Positions 1 through 13,600 are shown, counted from the stretch's first letter. The stretch is 64,000 nt of DNA from Tetrahymena elliotti 4EA (GCA_000231825.2 JH720296.1:1253666-1317665); one strand, 5' to 3'. The notes: generated by a model from the letters alone, not told the origin. Numbers and translations are program-made.

Positions 1-1318
1 ATATGATTTAAATTTTAAATTTTTTATGAAATATTTTTTTTGATTTCCATTAATTAATAGTCTCTCTCTCTCTCTCTCTTTTAAAACGGCAATATTTATT
101 TTTGGAATGTAAAAAATACCTTAAGCATTTTTCATTTAAAGTAAATGCTAAGCTCTTTTAATTTTAATTATTTCTTTTATATTCAATTCTGAAATGCCAG
201 ATAGTTCTTTGAAGTTAATAGAAAAAATAGATTGTTGAATGATTTTAACATTTCAATTTAAATACTCATAGAGTTTTCTTCATTTCTTTGGTTAAAACTG
301 AAAATAATAAAATAACAATTACTCAAATAAAATAATTAATTTAATTTTTACTTTTTTTTTCTTGAAAATCTATGAATTTTTAGAGATAATAAAATAGATT
401 TAGAGGTGTAATTATTCTATAAGTCATTATAAAATTAAGATTACATGCTTTTTAAAACTCTAAAAAAAGCAGTTAAATATTAATAAATTATTCAGTAATT
501 AAAAAATAGAAATAATTTTTATTAAATGTATTATTTTTTTATTTTTAGAAAATTTAAAATTTACTCTAATATGAAAAATGGATTGATGGGTATAATAATT
601 AAAAGTATATTTCCCTTATTTATTTAAAAGCAAAGAAATATTTAATAACAAAATAATAGAAGAAAATTAAATTAGCTGCAGTGATCAATAATAATTTTAC
701 CATTACTACTTTTACAAATTTGGTAAAGACTTAGTTGTTTCCTTTTATTATGGAAAAAATGGTTTATTTATTTGTAGACTTTTTAAAAACTCTTCCTTAC
801 ACTAAGTATTTGGTGTAAAAGGTTTAGAATATTTTATATTTGGAGAGAAATACTAATTAATAATAGTTGAGGTTTTTTTATTTACAAATTTAGAAATGTA
901 ATAGCTGAAGAAGTCAAGTAAAAAGTTATTTATCAAATTAAGATTGTGGATCATTAATTATTTGGATGGTTTACATAATTCAATAAAAAATCTTTCATTC
1001 AGCTCTTTTTAAAAAATAAGTGAATAAAATTAGTAGTCTCAACCAGCCAGCAAATAACTAAGTTATGTGCAACTTAACAAAGAAAAGAATTGAAATTTAT
1101 TGATTTATTTTATCTTTTATTTTAGAACATTAATATCACAAAAATAAAGATAGGATAACTAATATTAAAACAACACTATAAAAATAATTAATTTTAATAA
1201 GAAAAGATAGATTTGCATTGTAGAGATAAATAATATATTCTGTTATAAAGAACAACGATAGCAGCATAATTGATAAATTTAGTTAATTCCTTCAGGAAGA
1301 GAGCAAAATTAGATAGAA
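1..1318. other. Gene-free A+T-rich stretch
   Basis: No supported gene. A TC dinucleotide run lies near the left edge. On the minus strand a frame of about 119 codons stays open between roughly 1040 and 683 under the ciliate code, but it shows no recognisable motif, and such lengths occur by chance when only TGA stops. The last few hundred bases are presumably the promoter and leader of the gene that follows. Confidence 0.5.
61..79. repeat. (TC)n microsatellite
   Basis: Nine to ten uninterrupted TC units in A+T-rich intergenic DNA. A reverse-complement-type run, (AG)n, lies near 31391. Confidence 0.95.
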
Positions 1319-4300
1319 ATGACACAAAAAGTTGTTTTAAACGATGATGTCCTTGAAAAAGCGATAAAAGTACTTGAGAATAGATCATTTATTGAAAATA
1401 AAGATAGTAAGCAAACTTTAATGAATGGATTTTGTTAAATAGATCACTTTAAAACATTGATGAGAGATCCTTCTTTGTGCTTTTACTTATATCCATATTT
1501 AGAAGATTTTGCTTAACAAGTAACTTACAAACCAATTCAAAAAGGAAAAATCTTATTCCATGAAGGAGATAATGTAACCAATTTGTATTTTGTGATGAGA
1601 GGTTCTTTTGTAGAATTTTAGGTTAAGTCTGAGGGTGATTTAGAATAAGAAATGTATTGGGAGTAGTAAGCTGGGTAGTTCAAGCAATAGCTGACTCAAA
1701 TTCAAAAGGATTAGTTATAGATTTAAGAGAAAAAGAAAATGCAGCTAATGGAGTTATAAAAGATATAAGCTACATATTCAAGATAACATTTTTAGGGTGA
1801 TTCAGCTAGAGGAGAAACTACTACAACCTTAAATCAGGTAGGAACACTTAATTAAATAGGTTCTAAAACATAAACATAAATTTATGATGACAGAATTCAA
1901 TTATCAAAAAAAAGCTCAAGAACAAAAGAATAGCCCAGAAAGTCTGGATCTCTTGAAGAGATATACTTTACAGATGAGTTTAAGCAAAGATAATCTAAAC
2001 TATAAAGTATGACAAATATGTATTCAGAAGCTAACAAATTCTATTCAGGAACTGAATATGAACAATTACTTAAAATTGAAAATAAGTATTAAGAAAGATA
2101 TTTTAAAAGTAATAAATGTTTGTTTAAGAAAACTCATGTATATTCAGCAGGAATGAGTTTTGGAGAGCTTCATAACTTTGATAATTTACCTGAGGGTAAC
2201 TTGAATTCATACAGGAAGACAAGCTCTAAAAGTACAGTAGTTTGTTGTGAAAATTCATTTTTGTTACAAATATCTTGTAAAACTTATTAGCGAATTTTCA
2301 GTAAGTTAACAGAAAAAATAAACTTTGTTTTTCATGTTTTAGCTAATTGCTTTCCAGCTGTAAAAAAAGTTGTTTTAAATGAATTTGCTTTCTAATTTAA
2401 TGAATAAATCATGGAGTTTAACTAACTTCTCTTTTCTGAAGGAGAACCTTGCAACTTTGTATATATTATGAAAGGTGGTGAAATAGATTATAGGAAGTAA
2501 ATTTCTATCCATAATGAGCTAGTAGAAAAAAGAATAGGAATGGTTAATTAAGGAGAAATATTTGGACATGAGGATATATTTTAAGCATCAAGGTAGTACT
2601 CTGTTTACTCTTGTGTCAATAATTCAGTTGTATATAAAATCAAAAAAGAATTTCTATTAATATCCTAGTTTATCTAACCTCTTAAAGCATATGTGAAGCA
2701 AAGATAAGAATATCTAACAAAAAGAGTCTAAGAAATAATTTAAAGAAATACTGACTTTATTGAGTAGTAAGAAGAATAAGAAAAATCAAAAAATTAAAAA
2801 CAATAACTAAGTTAAAGTATTTACAGCCTAGATAAAACAGCAAATTCTACACATAATTTAAATTCACATTCTTTAAGACAATATGAACCTAAATCACATA
2901 CAAAAACTAGTTAATAATCTCATAATATTATACATTCTTTAACTCATATTCCTGGTAATGGACATATGTCTTCATAAAGATAAATTCAGTATTAGACTGA
3001 TAAAACTGAGGATGTTTTCTAAAAAGCTAAAAATACTAATTTAGGAGAGAATGATTACAATTTAACTTTTAAAAGTTTAACCAAATTAGAAATTCTTTAA
3101 TCATCAAGCAATATAAAATCTGAAGATTTACCCAATAACGAAAATTCCTCTCAAAAAGAGAATTAAAAAAATCAATAAAGCAAAAAAAATAAAACAATGC
3201 AAATATAAACAACTAGAGCTTAGCCAGAAAGCATATATTCTCGTATTATTAGACCTGATTCTGCTTTTAAAGAGGAAATAGATTAAATGAAAAAAGAATA
3301 GAGTGCCTATTTACAATAGTTCAATAGCAGTGATCTCATGTCATCTAGTCACTTGCATGATTAAACTTCATCTTCTAAATTCTTATCACTTAACAGATTT
3401 CATAAAAATTAACAAAAATCTTAGAAAGAATTTAAGATAAACAAAATGCCTAAAGATATGTTTTCTCTCTAAATAGCAATTAATTCAGATGAAAAGCTTA
3501 AGAAGAAAATATTTATTCAAAGCATTAAATAAAATGAGTAAGAATAATATTAAAACGGAAACAATTTAAGAAGCGGTTCAAGCAGTCCTATCAAATTAAA
3601 CTCTAATATAAATTAAATTCCAATTGATAACTAAAAAATTCTAAGAGGTACTACCTCTTCTCTTATGAGATATAAAGAGCAAGCAAAAGATTATTTTGTG
3701 AAAGAAGATAAACCAAAATAATTAGATTTTTTCATGGAATTTTAAAACTATCGCCAAGAGATAAAGGCAAAAGAAATATATGATAAACTTAACAAAAAGG
3801 AAACTAAAGAAGACCCTTTTTCACATATAGATTTTAATGTTGTATCTACTCCATAGTCATAAGCTTCTAACCAATAATTATCTTAATAACACATTTCTAG
3901 TAAATTTATTTAAAGTGACCTATTTCCAAATACCACTAAAAGTAATAGTACCCAGACAGATAAATCGAAAAACAGTTAATTTTTAAATTCCTTAAAAGCT
4001 AATCAGTAGATAAATGAAGCTTCAAAATCAAAAAATTTGATGAATAATAATTTTATAACAAATGAAGATGATGATCTATCTCCAAACAAAAGAAATTAAG
4101 TTCCTCCAATACTGAATATGTATAATTCTCAGAGTATAAGCTAGTTATCACAAAATAACTTAAATTAATATAGCAAAAATTTCTCAGAATAATAAAGAAG
4201 CTAATCGAGAGATACTATTAGAAGGAGTTAAAGCAATTTACAATAATCTCATAGAAAAATACAATTTTCAAACTAAAATATAATAAATTAATACCAAAAA

Positions 4301-4627
4301 AACACTAAAATTTCGAACTTTGGAGCAAACTTTAATGACTTCAAAGAAACTAAAAAGTCGCAATTTGAAAGTGCTCCCATATAGATTAGAAATCATTTTG
4401 ATAGTCAAATTGATACAATAATGTAAAATAACTTAGAAACAAAGCAAGAAAAAAATTAAAATAAATTATTCTCTACAATTTATGTATAAAATTAACAAGC
4501 TGAAAATGATATAAGAAATAATTTCTTAAACTCTCTGAGTTTTGGAGGATTAAGAAATTCAAACAACCTACGCTTAGGCTAAAAGTTAAATCAAATAGGT
4601 GGAAGAGAAATAGTTTCTAAAAAATGA
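1319..4627 (+). CDS. Cyclic-nucleotide-binding-domain-like protein with long Gln/Asn/Ser-rich tail
   Basis: A single exon encodes 1102 residues and ends at TGA. Two beta-roll segments resemble cNMP-binding domains. The first starts near residue 68 (KGKILFHEGDNVTNLYFVM), is interrupted by about 170 polar residues, and resumes near 277 with GMSFGEL. The second spans about 365-450 (LLFSEGEPCNFVYIMKGGEI, then GEIFGHEDIF and SRQYSVYSC). The canonical phosphate-binding cassette FGE...R-A is only partly kept: FGEL lacks the following Arg-Ala, and the second copy reads FGHED. Nucleotide binding is therefore uncertain. Residues 451-1102 are low complexity. Such proteins in ciliates are often soluble and free of a kinase or channel domain, and none is seen here. 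The ATG at 1319 is the first in frame. The gene converges on the BRAP2-like gene. Confidence 0.8.
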
Positions 4628-5282
4628 ATAATCTTTTAAAAACAAATACTCTACCAATATAAAAATATATATTAAAATAATTATGTCAATATACCAGTAG
4701 TAATTGATAAGTGTTTAATTTTAATTTTGAAAATATTTTAAATTGTATTTTATGAAACATTTTATATTACAAAAAATTTTTAATTATATATCACTAAATA
4801 CTTGCTTTATCTACACAGATAGATATTTAAGTAAAAAAAATATTTGTTTTTTTCAATCAAAAAAAATATAATCTTATTGTTAAGAAGAACTTCAAATCTG
4901 ATTAAATTGATGTTTAAAAATTCAATTGAATAAGACTTTTAAGCTAAGATTTATAGTTAATTATACAGTCATATTCAGCTATTGAAAGTATTTAAAGATC
5001 TAATTATTCATTAAAAAATATTAAATTAAAAAAAAGAGGAAGATTGAGATTAGTTTTGCTTTCAATAAAAATTTATTGAATATTTTTTCTAAAGTTAAGT
5101 TAAGTAAAGTAAAAGGTAAAAATAAAAATAATTGAGAAATGGGTAAATGCTTCAAGGCATTTTTTAAAAATTGAAATGTAAAAATGTGATTGATTTCTAA
5201 AGAAATATAAAATATAATTTTTGAGTAGTTTTTTATTTAATAATAAATTTGAATTTTTACTGATTATTAAAAATAACTTTTA
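4628..5282. other. 3' intergenic space between convergent genes
   Basis: A+T-rich DNA between two converging gene ends. No coding signal, RNA gene or repeat of note was seen. Confidence 0.6.
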
Positions 5283-7351
5283 TCATTTTTTCCTTTTCTT
5301 TTTAGCATTATTTTTAGATGAGCCCAATACTAGCAAAGCTGAATTACTGGTATCTTCTCCAATCGATTTCAACTTTTAGTTTGCTTTTAAATGATTTTCA
5401 ATATCTTTTATCTTGTTTTTATAAAAATTTGATGAAATAGTTAATTTTTGATTAATAAAATTACTTCTTGTATTTTGGCTTAGATATCTTATTGAATGGT
5501 TTATAACTTTTTCTTTAAAATATCTTCTTACTATTCATTTTAAGTTCCAAGTTGTTGATGCTTTTAAGAAAGAGTGTTTTCTTCTTTTTGTAAATCTATT
5601 TTTCTTGAACTTAATAATAAAAATGTTTTTTTGCAGTTATTTAGCTCATTTTCTTCTTGTTTTAATTCATTCTCTTCTGATACTAACAATTCCTTTTCTT
5701 GTTCAATTGAGAATATCAATTGAGCTTTCTTTTGTTCATAGCCCTATAATTTTCTTTAAAATAAAATTTTACTTTTTTTTCATTTGTCTTCCCAAATTTT
5801 ACTTTGTGTTTTATCTCTTAAAATCTTACAACTTTGCTTGATATTCTTTTCTTTGAGCTTCAAGACATGTACTCATTTAAATTTCATATTCTTTTAAAGA
5901 GTCTAGACTCTTCTTTCCTTTATCATATTCTAGCTCATTTTGGAAATTACCCACATTATTTGCTGAATCGACCTCTACGATTTTACCATCTGCTAAATTC
6001 TACATCAATCTGTGAACAAAGGTATCACGAGAATGATCATATACAAATTTAGATTCGATTTCCATAGAATAAGTATGTTGTGTTTCTTCATAATGCATTT
6101 TCACATGAGACTAAGTCATAAATTCCATTCCACAATTGATACTGCCACAAACTAAACACATCCAGAGAGCTTCAGAGCTTCTACAAACATCACAGTAACT
6201 CAACTCAGGAGGCTATTAATGATATCTACAAAGTGGGCATATAGAATCTTACCATTTGCTTAGACAAGCTGAATGAAAATAATGACCACACATGATACTT
6301 AAAATTTAATCCTATATGTTTTTCTTTTAAGAATTTTGTTTTGTAGGAGAAAGATCTTATAGATTAGAAGAGCTTGTATCTTCTTCTTAATTATTTTGAC
6401 TAGTTCCAGACATTTATTTTTTAGGTGAATCTTGTTCTTTTAAATTAGTTAACAATTACTCCTAGCATATTGCACAGTTTATTACCTAAAGTTATTTTCA
6501 TGATATAAGATTATTCTTAACTTATCAATTTATATTTATCAAGTAGAATATTAAAAAATTTACTTAATTAGAGTCAGATTAGATAAAATTAAATGTTAGT
6601 GATAAAGTTTTTGTTGGTAATTGCTAAGGGATATTGACCTATGTATTTTACACTTAAGATTAGCTATTACTTTATTAACAACTTGTACTTATGTTCACAC
6701 TTGCACTTGAATTGCTACTCTTAGAATTATGCCTTGAAAAAAGTAAACTCTCTTCTTCATTTTTAATATCATAAGTATCTAAACTAAATGTAATGGCTTT
6801 AATTGGTCTTAAAATGCATACATCTTCTTCTATTGTGTTAAATCTCTATCCAAAATTTTTATCCAAAAACTCAATACAAATTTCACCTATTTTTTATACA
6901 AACTAAATTGTTTATTTTGGATGCAAAATCTACTTTTAATTCTAATTTTGGTATTTATTTTACTTGTCGAGAAAAATAAAATCATTCCATAAATAATGTT
7001 TGATGTTGTTTTTATAACTCTTATTTCTATGATATTGCCTGAATGCTACTGCTCTTTAAAAAACTCGCATATTTCTAAGGGACTCTTTGAGTTTTAAATT
7101 CCTAAAACAACTAATGAATTGTAATTTCTGTCTTTATCGCTTAAAATAATTTATCTTCTCTAAGCTAATAAATCATCTAATGATGCATTAAAAACTAATG
7201 AATTCTATGTATCTTTGTCTAATATCAACTATCCATGAATGATTTAAACCACAGGATTACCTATCCAATAATCTATTTCATCTTCTATTAATAACCTTTT
7301 AATTTCCTATTCTTTCCTAACATCTTCTTCAAAATTTAAATCCCTTATCAT
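5283..7351 (-). CDS. BRAP2-like RING / UBP zinc finger E3 ubiquitin ligase
   Basis: Five exons (7351-6964, 6886-6564, 6485-5830, 5753-5465, 5411-5283) sum to 595 codons, or 594 residues; introns are 77, 78, 76 and 53 bases. The order matches BRCA1-associated protein 2: an N-terminal part beginning around WIGNPVVQIIHGQLIL, an RRM-like fold (IIEIRVIKT, then YGMILFFS and EEDVCILRPIKAITFSLD), a C3HC4 RING (C241-A-I-C244, CGHYFHSACLSKW, CPLCRY), a UBP zinc finger (CDVCRSSEALWMCLVCG with the following His residues), a coiled coil, and a Lys-rich end (KNNAKKKRKK). In animals BRAP2 is a Ras-responsive ubiquitin ligase. Substrate and pathway here are unknown. The RING carries a 58-residue insertion between its second and third metal ligands. 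The third intron (5754-5829) was chosen because it restores the frame; other boundaries are possible. Confidence 0.88.
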
Positions 7352-10300
7352 TTACCTAAATTTCTTTACACTTACTTAATTTATTTCTAAACTATAAAAA
7401 ATACTTATCAAAATAATCAAGTATTTTAGTTCTATAAAATTACATATTAAAAAAAACTATTCAAACATATTCTATCTAAAATAGTCTTCTCTATAACCTA
7501 ACTTGCTCTAAATATGTCTTTAAATATCCTTAAAATAAAAAAATCTTCAAAAAATAAAAATAGATTCCAAAAATAAATTATTTACTAAGCTGTTAAATTG
7601 AATAAAAAAATTGAATATATAATATGTACAATATAAGCTTTTTACAAATATATTTTTTAGGTTTTATTTAAATATTTAATACAGATTAGAATAATAAAGC
7701 TGATTTAAATTTTTTTGAGAATCATAATAATAAGAGTTATCAAATTAGTGTTGTAGCCATTACTTGTCATCGAGATAGTGAATTAGATAATATTTCTTCT
7801 AGCTAACTTGTAGGATACAAATTATTACTGATACTTATAAAAAGCTTAATGTTAATAATCAGTAAAGCATTTGATACAATTCAAAGACTTAAATAGCCTT
7901 TTTGATATCTGTAAGAAACTCAAAAGATTTTAATTTTAACTTTATAGAGTATTTTTAACAAGATTAGCTGATGGTTTCTGATTTACTTGGTGCATTTACT
8001 TATATACTTTTATAAAGCACATAATTGCTTACTAATTAGCAAAAAATAAGTCTGAGGTAGATTTAATTTTATCACTTCAGAAGAAATTTTTTTAGTCATA
8101 ATAGATAAAAGGAGTAAGTATTTTATTCATATTTTAGATTAATGTGATTCTGTACAGTTTGTTATCAATTGGTTATTATTAGTTAGGAAAGCATTTAGTT
8201 TGAATAACAAATATCAATCATTAAATATTAAGATAAATTAAATTAAACTATAAGAATGACTGAAAGAAATAGATAATAAAAAGTAAAGCTAAAAAAACTA
8301 TTTTTATCTAGTTCTAACAGACTTTATTATAGTTTAATGAAATAAACTGAATATTTAACAAGAAAAATTTATTAGTTAATATCTTTATTTTTCATTTTTA
8401 TAATTATTATTTGAATTGATAAAATTGATCATGAGTCTTTTATAAAAATTAAATAAATAAGATATGTTAATTAAAAATAATTAAAATTACTTCAAATCTA
8501 TTAGAGATGTTTCAGACATTTAAATAATTTCAACATTTAAATTTTATAAAAAAAGATTTTGTTTATTTACACTCATTTTTTATCAAAAAGATGAAAATAA
8601 ATATGACTTTGAGGGACTACTAGAAGATTATCCCATTATTTCTTTATATTTTTTTACATCATATGAACCGTTATTCTTTTAATAAATAAAAAATAATTAA
8701 ATATTTGAAAATAAAAAAATATCTTACTAAATTTAATTTTTTTAATTCGTTTACTTTTAAATTTAAGTTTTTACTAGTTTAAAATTCATTAGATAATTTT
8801 CCCAGTAAATAATCTTTTTTCTTTTTTAGAGATATTAATAGAATCAATTTTTTCTATTAATCTTAAAGTATTTATGCTTTTTCATAGTCACTTTTTTTTT
8901 TAATAATTTTATAATACTTTTATTTCAACAATTATCCTACTAAAGATATGCGATATTGAAGTTAAAAGGACTAACTAACCCCTTAAGATTATTATTAGCT
9001 ATAATAGTTGAACTTAACAATCATTTCTAATAGGATTTGATATTCTAGAAATTACTAAAGTAAGCAAAATAATTTCATCATTAATTAGTTATTTTTTCAG
9101 ATTTAATTCAAATTTTTAAAACCTAAAATTATATATACTTTATTCATTAATAGGTTAAACCCAGACTTCAAATACCTAAACTTTAGTTTTTTCTTCTTTT
9201 AATAACTTAAATATAAGCACAAACAGACTAATTAAGTAATATTATTATTGAAAATCGATAGCCTTCACCTTTTAATAGAAAGCTCTTGACTTTTTACCAT
9301 ATCCCTAATTACTTTATAAAATAGTTATTGATAAATATAATATATTTAGAGATGGATCATAAAATTTCAAATAATCCTGATGTTTAATTTTTAAGAATAC
9401 TAATGATAATACTAACAATTTTCTTGCTATTCAAATACTAAACCTTATTTTAATTATTCATTTTCTTTAAATAGTTTTTGAAGTTAGTATATTTAATGGC
9501 TAGCATTTATTATCTCTTTGAAAATGCTTTACAAACATAAATGAGTTATCAAATAAAATACCTAGATTTTTTATTTATTTTTGTTTCTGTCATTACTTAT
9601 AAATCTTCAATCCACATATTTTTAGTGCTTTACTTAAGTCTAATTTAACTCACTAAAAAAGAACCCTCATTTATCTATAAATGAGTACCTTTGCTTTTAA
9701 TTTATTATTTTAATTATTCCTACCTAATATCTCAATTAGTTAGAATTAAACAGAAATATTTCTTGTTAAGATTTAATTTTAAAAATTATTGGTCAAATAG
9801 GAATTTTCTTATTCTTTTCTTAATAAAACAAAATATTAATAATAAATCTTAGTAGAAATTTCAAAAATAAAATTAAGTAGGACATTTACTTCATTAAACT
9901 TTCTAAATTTACTCTTATTTGTTTTATGAAAATAATCAAATTTACTTTTACTTTATTTAGAAGGCAAATACTAAATTTCAATATCTATATAATTAATAAA
10001 TTTCTATATTATTTCAAGTATTTTCTTTAAAATATCTTTGAATTTTTAATATTAAAAAAACATTGATAATTAATTAATAATTAAAATTTTATATACTTTA
10101 ATAACTTTGGTGATGAAATCTAATTATTTATGAATAAAAATTTTATAGTTTCATGTAAAAATAGATGATTGATTTTAAGCATCTAAACAATTTTATAGTT
10201 GGTAAAAAATCTTCAAAAATTAAAATTATGTTAAAGAAGCATTTTTAGAGTTTGTAAAATCAAAATAATTTAGATTTTTTACTCAAAATACTGTAAGGCT

Positions 10301-10648
10301 GTAGGGAATAAGGAAGAAAAAAAATACTAAAATTAATATATTTTTTTATTAAATTTTTCTAAAACTTTCACAAATTTTTACTTAGCAATTCATAAATTAT
10401 TTTCAAAAATATTAAGATTAGATGAATATAATTAAGAAACATAGATCTGTTAAAATTAAATAAAAAATAAATGATTTGTTAAAAAATAAATAAAAACCAA
10501 AGATTGCAAATTGAAATAGTTGAAGAGACTAATTTGTTGAGATAAGGTTGATAAATATTTATGCAAATATCAAAAAATCAAGTAATTAATAAAATTAGTT
10601 TGACATAAAAATAAATAATTAATAAATTTTAAGAATGGTTTTTTATAT
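7352..10648. other. Gene-poor stretch with decayed sequences
   Basis: No intact gene. The part from about 8640 to 10020 holds a reverse-transcriptase-like relic on the minus strand, listed separately. At about 7700-8250 on the plus strand short frames contain fragments that recall either a protein kinase (HRDSELDNIS) or a retroelement (KAFDTIQRLK), broken by TGA codons. They are too weak to assign. Confidence 0.5.
8640..10020 (-). pseudogene. Decayed non-LTR reverse transcriptase (retrotransposon relic)
   Basis: Read on the minus strand, fragments in changing frames and broken by TGA look like the C-terminal half of a LINE-type reverse transcriptase. Near 9590-9500 the reading IKNLGILFDNSFMFVKHF fits the LG..iD..l.f..H element that follows the polymerase domain. 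Near 9400-9300, HQDYLKFYDPSLNIL followed by a YG dipeptide fits the family's next conserved block. Near 9230, QQYYLISLFVLIF recalls the segment after it. No intact catalytic DD pair, endonuclease domain, poly(A) end or target-site duplication was found. Tetrahymena relatives carry non-LTR elements mainly in the germline genome, so a copy retained in a somatic-type sequence would be an old fossil. Borders are approximate. Confidence 0.4.
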
Positions 10649-13600
10649 TCAAATTTCTCTATTGGAGAGGATATCTGCCTAGTCATCATCATAGTCAGGG
10701 ACACCAATATTGGTAATTAGCTTACGATATACTTTAGAAAAGTCATATCTTCCATTTACAAATTGCTCATATTCCTCAGGAGGCAATTATTCTTTGATTT
10801 TAGCCATTTTATCATCAAGATTAGCAATGATGCTTTCATCAGAGAAATCAATAGTTCCACGAACGTCATTAGCTTATTCTACTTGTAACTTTCTTTGAAT
10901 TGTAGAAATAGTCATTGAAGCAGACAATCTAACTTATTGTAATTTATTATATTGTCTCAACTTATTTTCATATTAGTTTTCTAAATTAGCTATTTTTTAG
11001 AGGAAATCCTCTTCAGATAAATTTTCCTAATTTTAACCATCTTCATCATTTTGTTCACTTCCATTTTAGCTAGATCCTTAGGTACTATATTCTTTTGATC
11101 CAGAAGAATAAGCTTTTTTAACTGTTTCTAAGTAACTTTGTTTATCCTCAAGCCTTTATTATAAGTTGGAAATTACATCCTATCTTTAAAGGACAATAGC
11201 AGTTAGATCATCTCTTTTTTCTCTAGCAGCTAATAGGAATTAGAATTTCTCAGAACTTGCATAGTTTGGATCAGATATATCAATAACTTGTTTCAACTTT
11301 TAGTATTAAGCTTCAGCCTTTTCAAGTTGTTCTAATATTTATTTTGAATTCTTTTCAAGCTAGTTTTATTTGTCTTTTTGCTTTTTACGATTGTCTTATC
11401 CTTTAAGATCAGATTTAAGTTTTTCTACTTATTCAATAGCACTTTATTCAATCATGTTGTCTGTTTTAATGAACATAGAATCAAATCTTTCTTTACTTTT
11501 AATTTATTTATTAATCTGATTAATAAGAGTTTTTTGAGCATCCATCTTTTCTTAAAAGACAAGAACATATTCTTTGTTTAACTTTGAGAGTTGATTGCAT
11601 TCTTCTTTGATTGATTTGATGTCTTCTTATTCTTATTTAATTACTTTTCTGAAGTTTGATAGCAACATATTTAAATTTCTAATCCAATCTTCATTCTACT
11701 ACTTGTTGTCTTCACATATTTTTAAAATGCTTTTCAGTCTTTCTATCTGCATTAATCCTAACAAATAATTTTCTTCTGTTTCAGAAATATTTTTATCGAG
11801 ATCCATGATCTAAATTAAATATTTTAAGGATTTTTATTAAAAAATATATTAATTAAAGTATTTACTCTTTATTGGGCATCATCGACTTTCTCTGGGTTTG
11901 TTCCATACTTATGTTGGATGTGTTCATGAACTTTTAATTCTTTCAAGTTTTTAGCTAAACATTTATTAGTGTGTATCAAATGATCAAGCTCTTTCTTCAT
12001 ATCTAAAGCTTACTATTCAAGTAAGTAGAGTTCTTTGTTTGAGTGAGTTGCTATATTTGATTTAAGTCTTGGAAGAATAGTGGATAAATTTTATGAATCT
12101 TAAATGCTTGAAATAGGATCAAAGAATCTGCTTTTATCTTTAAATACTCTGCTTTTTTCAAGAACTTTAGATGTGTTTTAAAGATTGTAGGTTTGTGATT
12201 GATTCAAGTTGACATTATTAGCTCCAGCTCCAGTAGTACTATTAGCATGAGTAATTTCAAGCTCTCTGTTTAATGTATTTTAGTTAAGATATTCATCAGT
12301 TATGTAGAAAGGAGACTGTCCATTTGAGTGTCTAACATTTCTCTTCATAGTGATATTTTAGGTACCTTCTTTACTATTTGGTTGTAAGCTACTCTATCCT
12401 ACGTTGATTGTTTGGCTATTACTTTAATTTAGAAGTGATTTAGTTTTTCTGTTTGTATTTAATGAGGGAAGATTCTAATAACTTGCATTAGTTTTAATAA
12501 GGATGGAATCTCCACCACCAATTGGCTTAATCATAGATTAAGAATCACTCATATTTTACTTCTTATACATCATCTACTTTTTCAGCTTAGCTTCAATAGC
12601 AATTTTTAAAGCCTATTTAGTAAACTCCTTTTCTTTCTTTACACTCATGTATTCAATTGGTGATGAAAAACATTCCTTCAACTTAGCAGAGTAGTCACAC
12701 TTTAAAGATAAACAAGCCCAAGGGAACTATACCCAAAGCCATCTCTTATAATAATAATTAGTTGGTAATCTCTCCTTCAAATAGTAAGACTCTCTTAATT
12801 GACTCAATGTAATAATCTAAGGATGGGCTTTTTTCTTTTTCTTAGATTTCTCTTTATCAATGAAGCTTGGCATACCATTTCTATTAAATAATTATTTAAA
12901 ATTAAATAAAAATATAAAATTAATTATGTTACTGATTTTCTGTTTTTAATTCCAAATTCTCAGAATCTTCATCATCAGAATTAGAAGAGTCTTCACTTCC
13001 TTCATCGTTTTCATTTTCTTCAGTATGATTTTAATTATTTTATTTCATTATTTCTTTTATTTGGTTTTCATAAAACTTTCTAAACTATTCACGTGAACTA
13101 GGAATGTCAACATTTAAGGATTCAATTTTAGATAAAATTGCGAATTTTTTGAGCTTTTTTTCTTTCTTTTGAACTTGGTTATTGCTTGAAGATTTTTAGG
13201 TTTCACCATAAGGATCATCTGAATCACTTTTCTTTTTCAAAGTTGATTCTTTCTTATTTTTGTGTTTCATTCTCTCTTTTTTATCAGCTATCTTTTCTTC
13301 TGGAGTACGTTAAAACTTATCTAAATCTATTGGCTTATCCCCTTCTTCAGCTTCAGTGGGTGAAAATATTTGTAAACCTAAAAGTTCTCTCAATAAACCA
13401 ATGTCATCTAACTCTTCATATGTACCTTTTACTGGAGGATGACGAAACTCTGGAGTGAAATAAGTTTCAAAGTCAGAGAATTCCTTTAAGAATCTTGAAA
13501 TCTAAACTATAATTCTGAAAACATCTTAACTGCTTGGATGATAATGCATTTCGAATCCCTCAATGGCTTTATTATACTCAATTACTGGATCGAAACCTTG

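Noticed and set aside
683..1040. Minus-strand frame of about 119 codons
   Set aside because: No recognisable motif, A+T content equal to the flanks, and open frames of this size arise by chance when only TGA stops.
5767..5785. A 19-base intron in the BRAP2-like gene
   Set aside because: It would restore the frame, but no other intron in the window is below 50 bases; a 76-base GTAAG intron ending at the same site fits better.
5605..6052. Two plus-strand ORFs of 70-80 residues
   Set aside because: They are antisense to well-supported exons of the BRAP2-like gene.
12874..12950. Gene boundary between the NTPase and coiled-coil halves
   Set aside because: No TGA ends the upstream part before the proposed second start, and a normal 52-base GT-AG intron joins them in frame.
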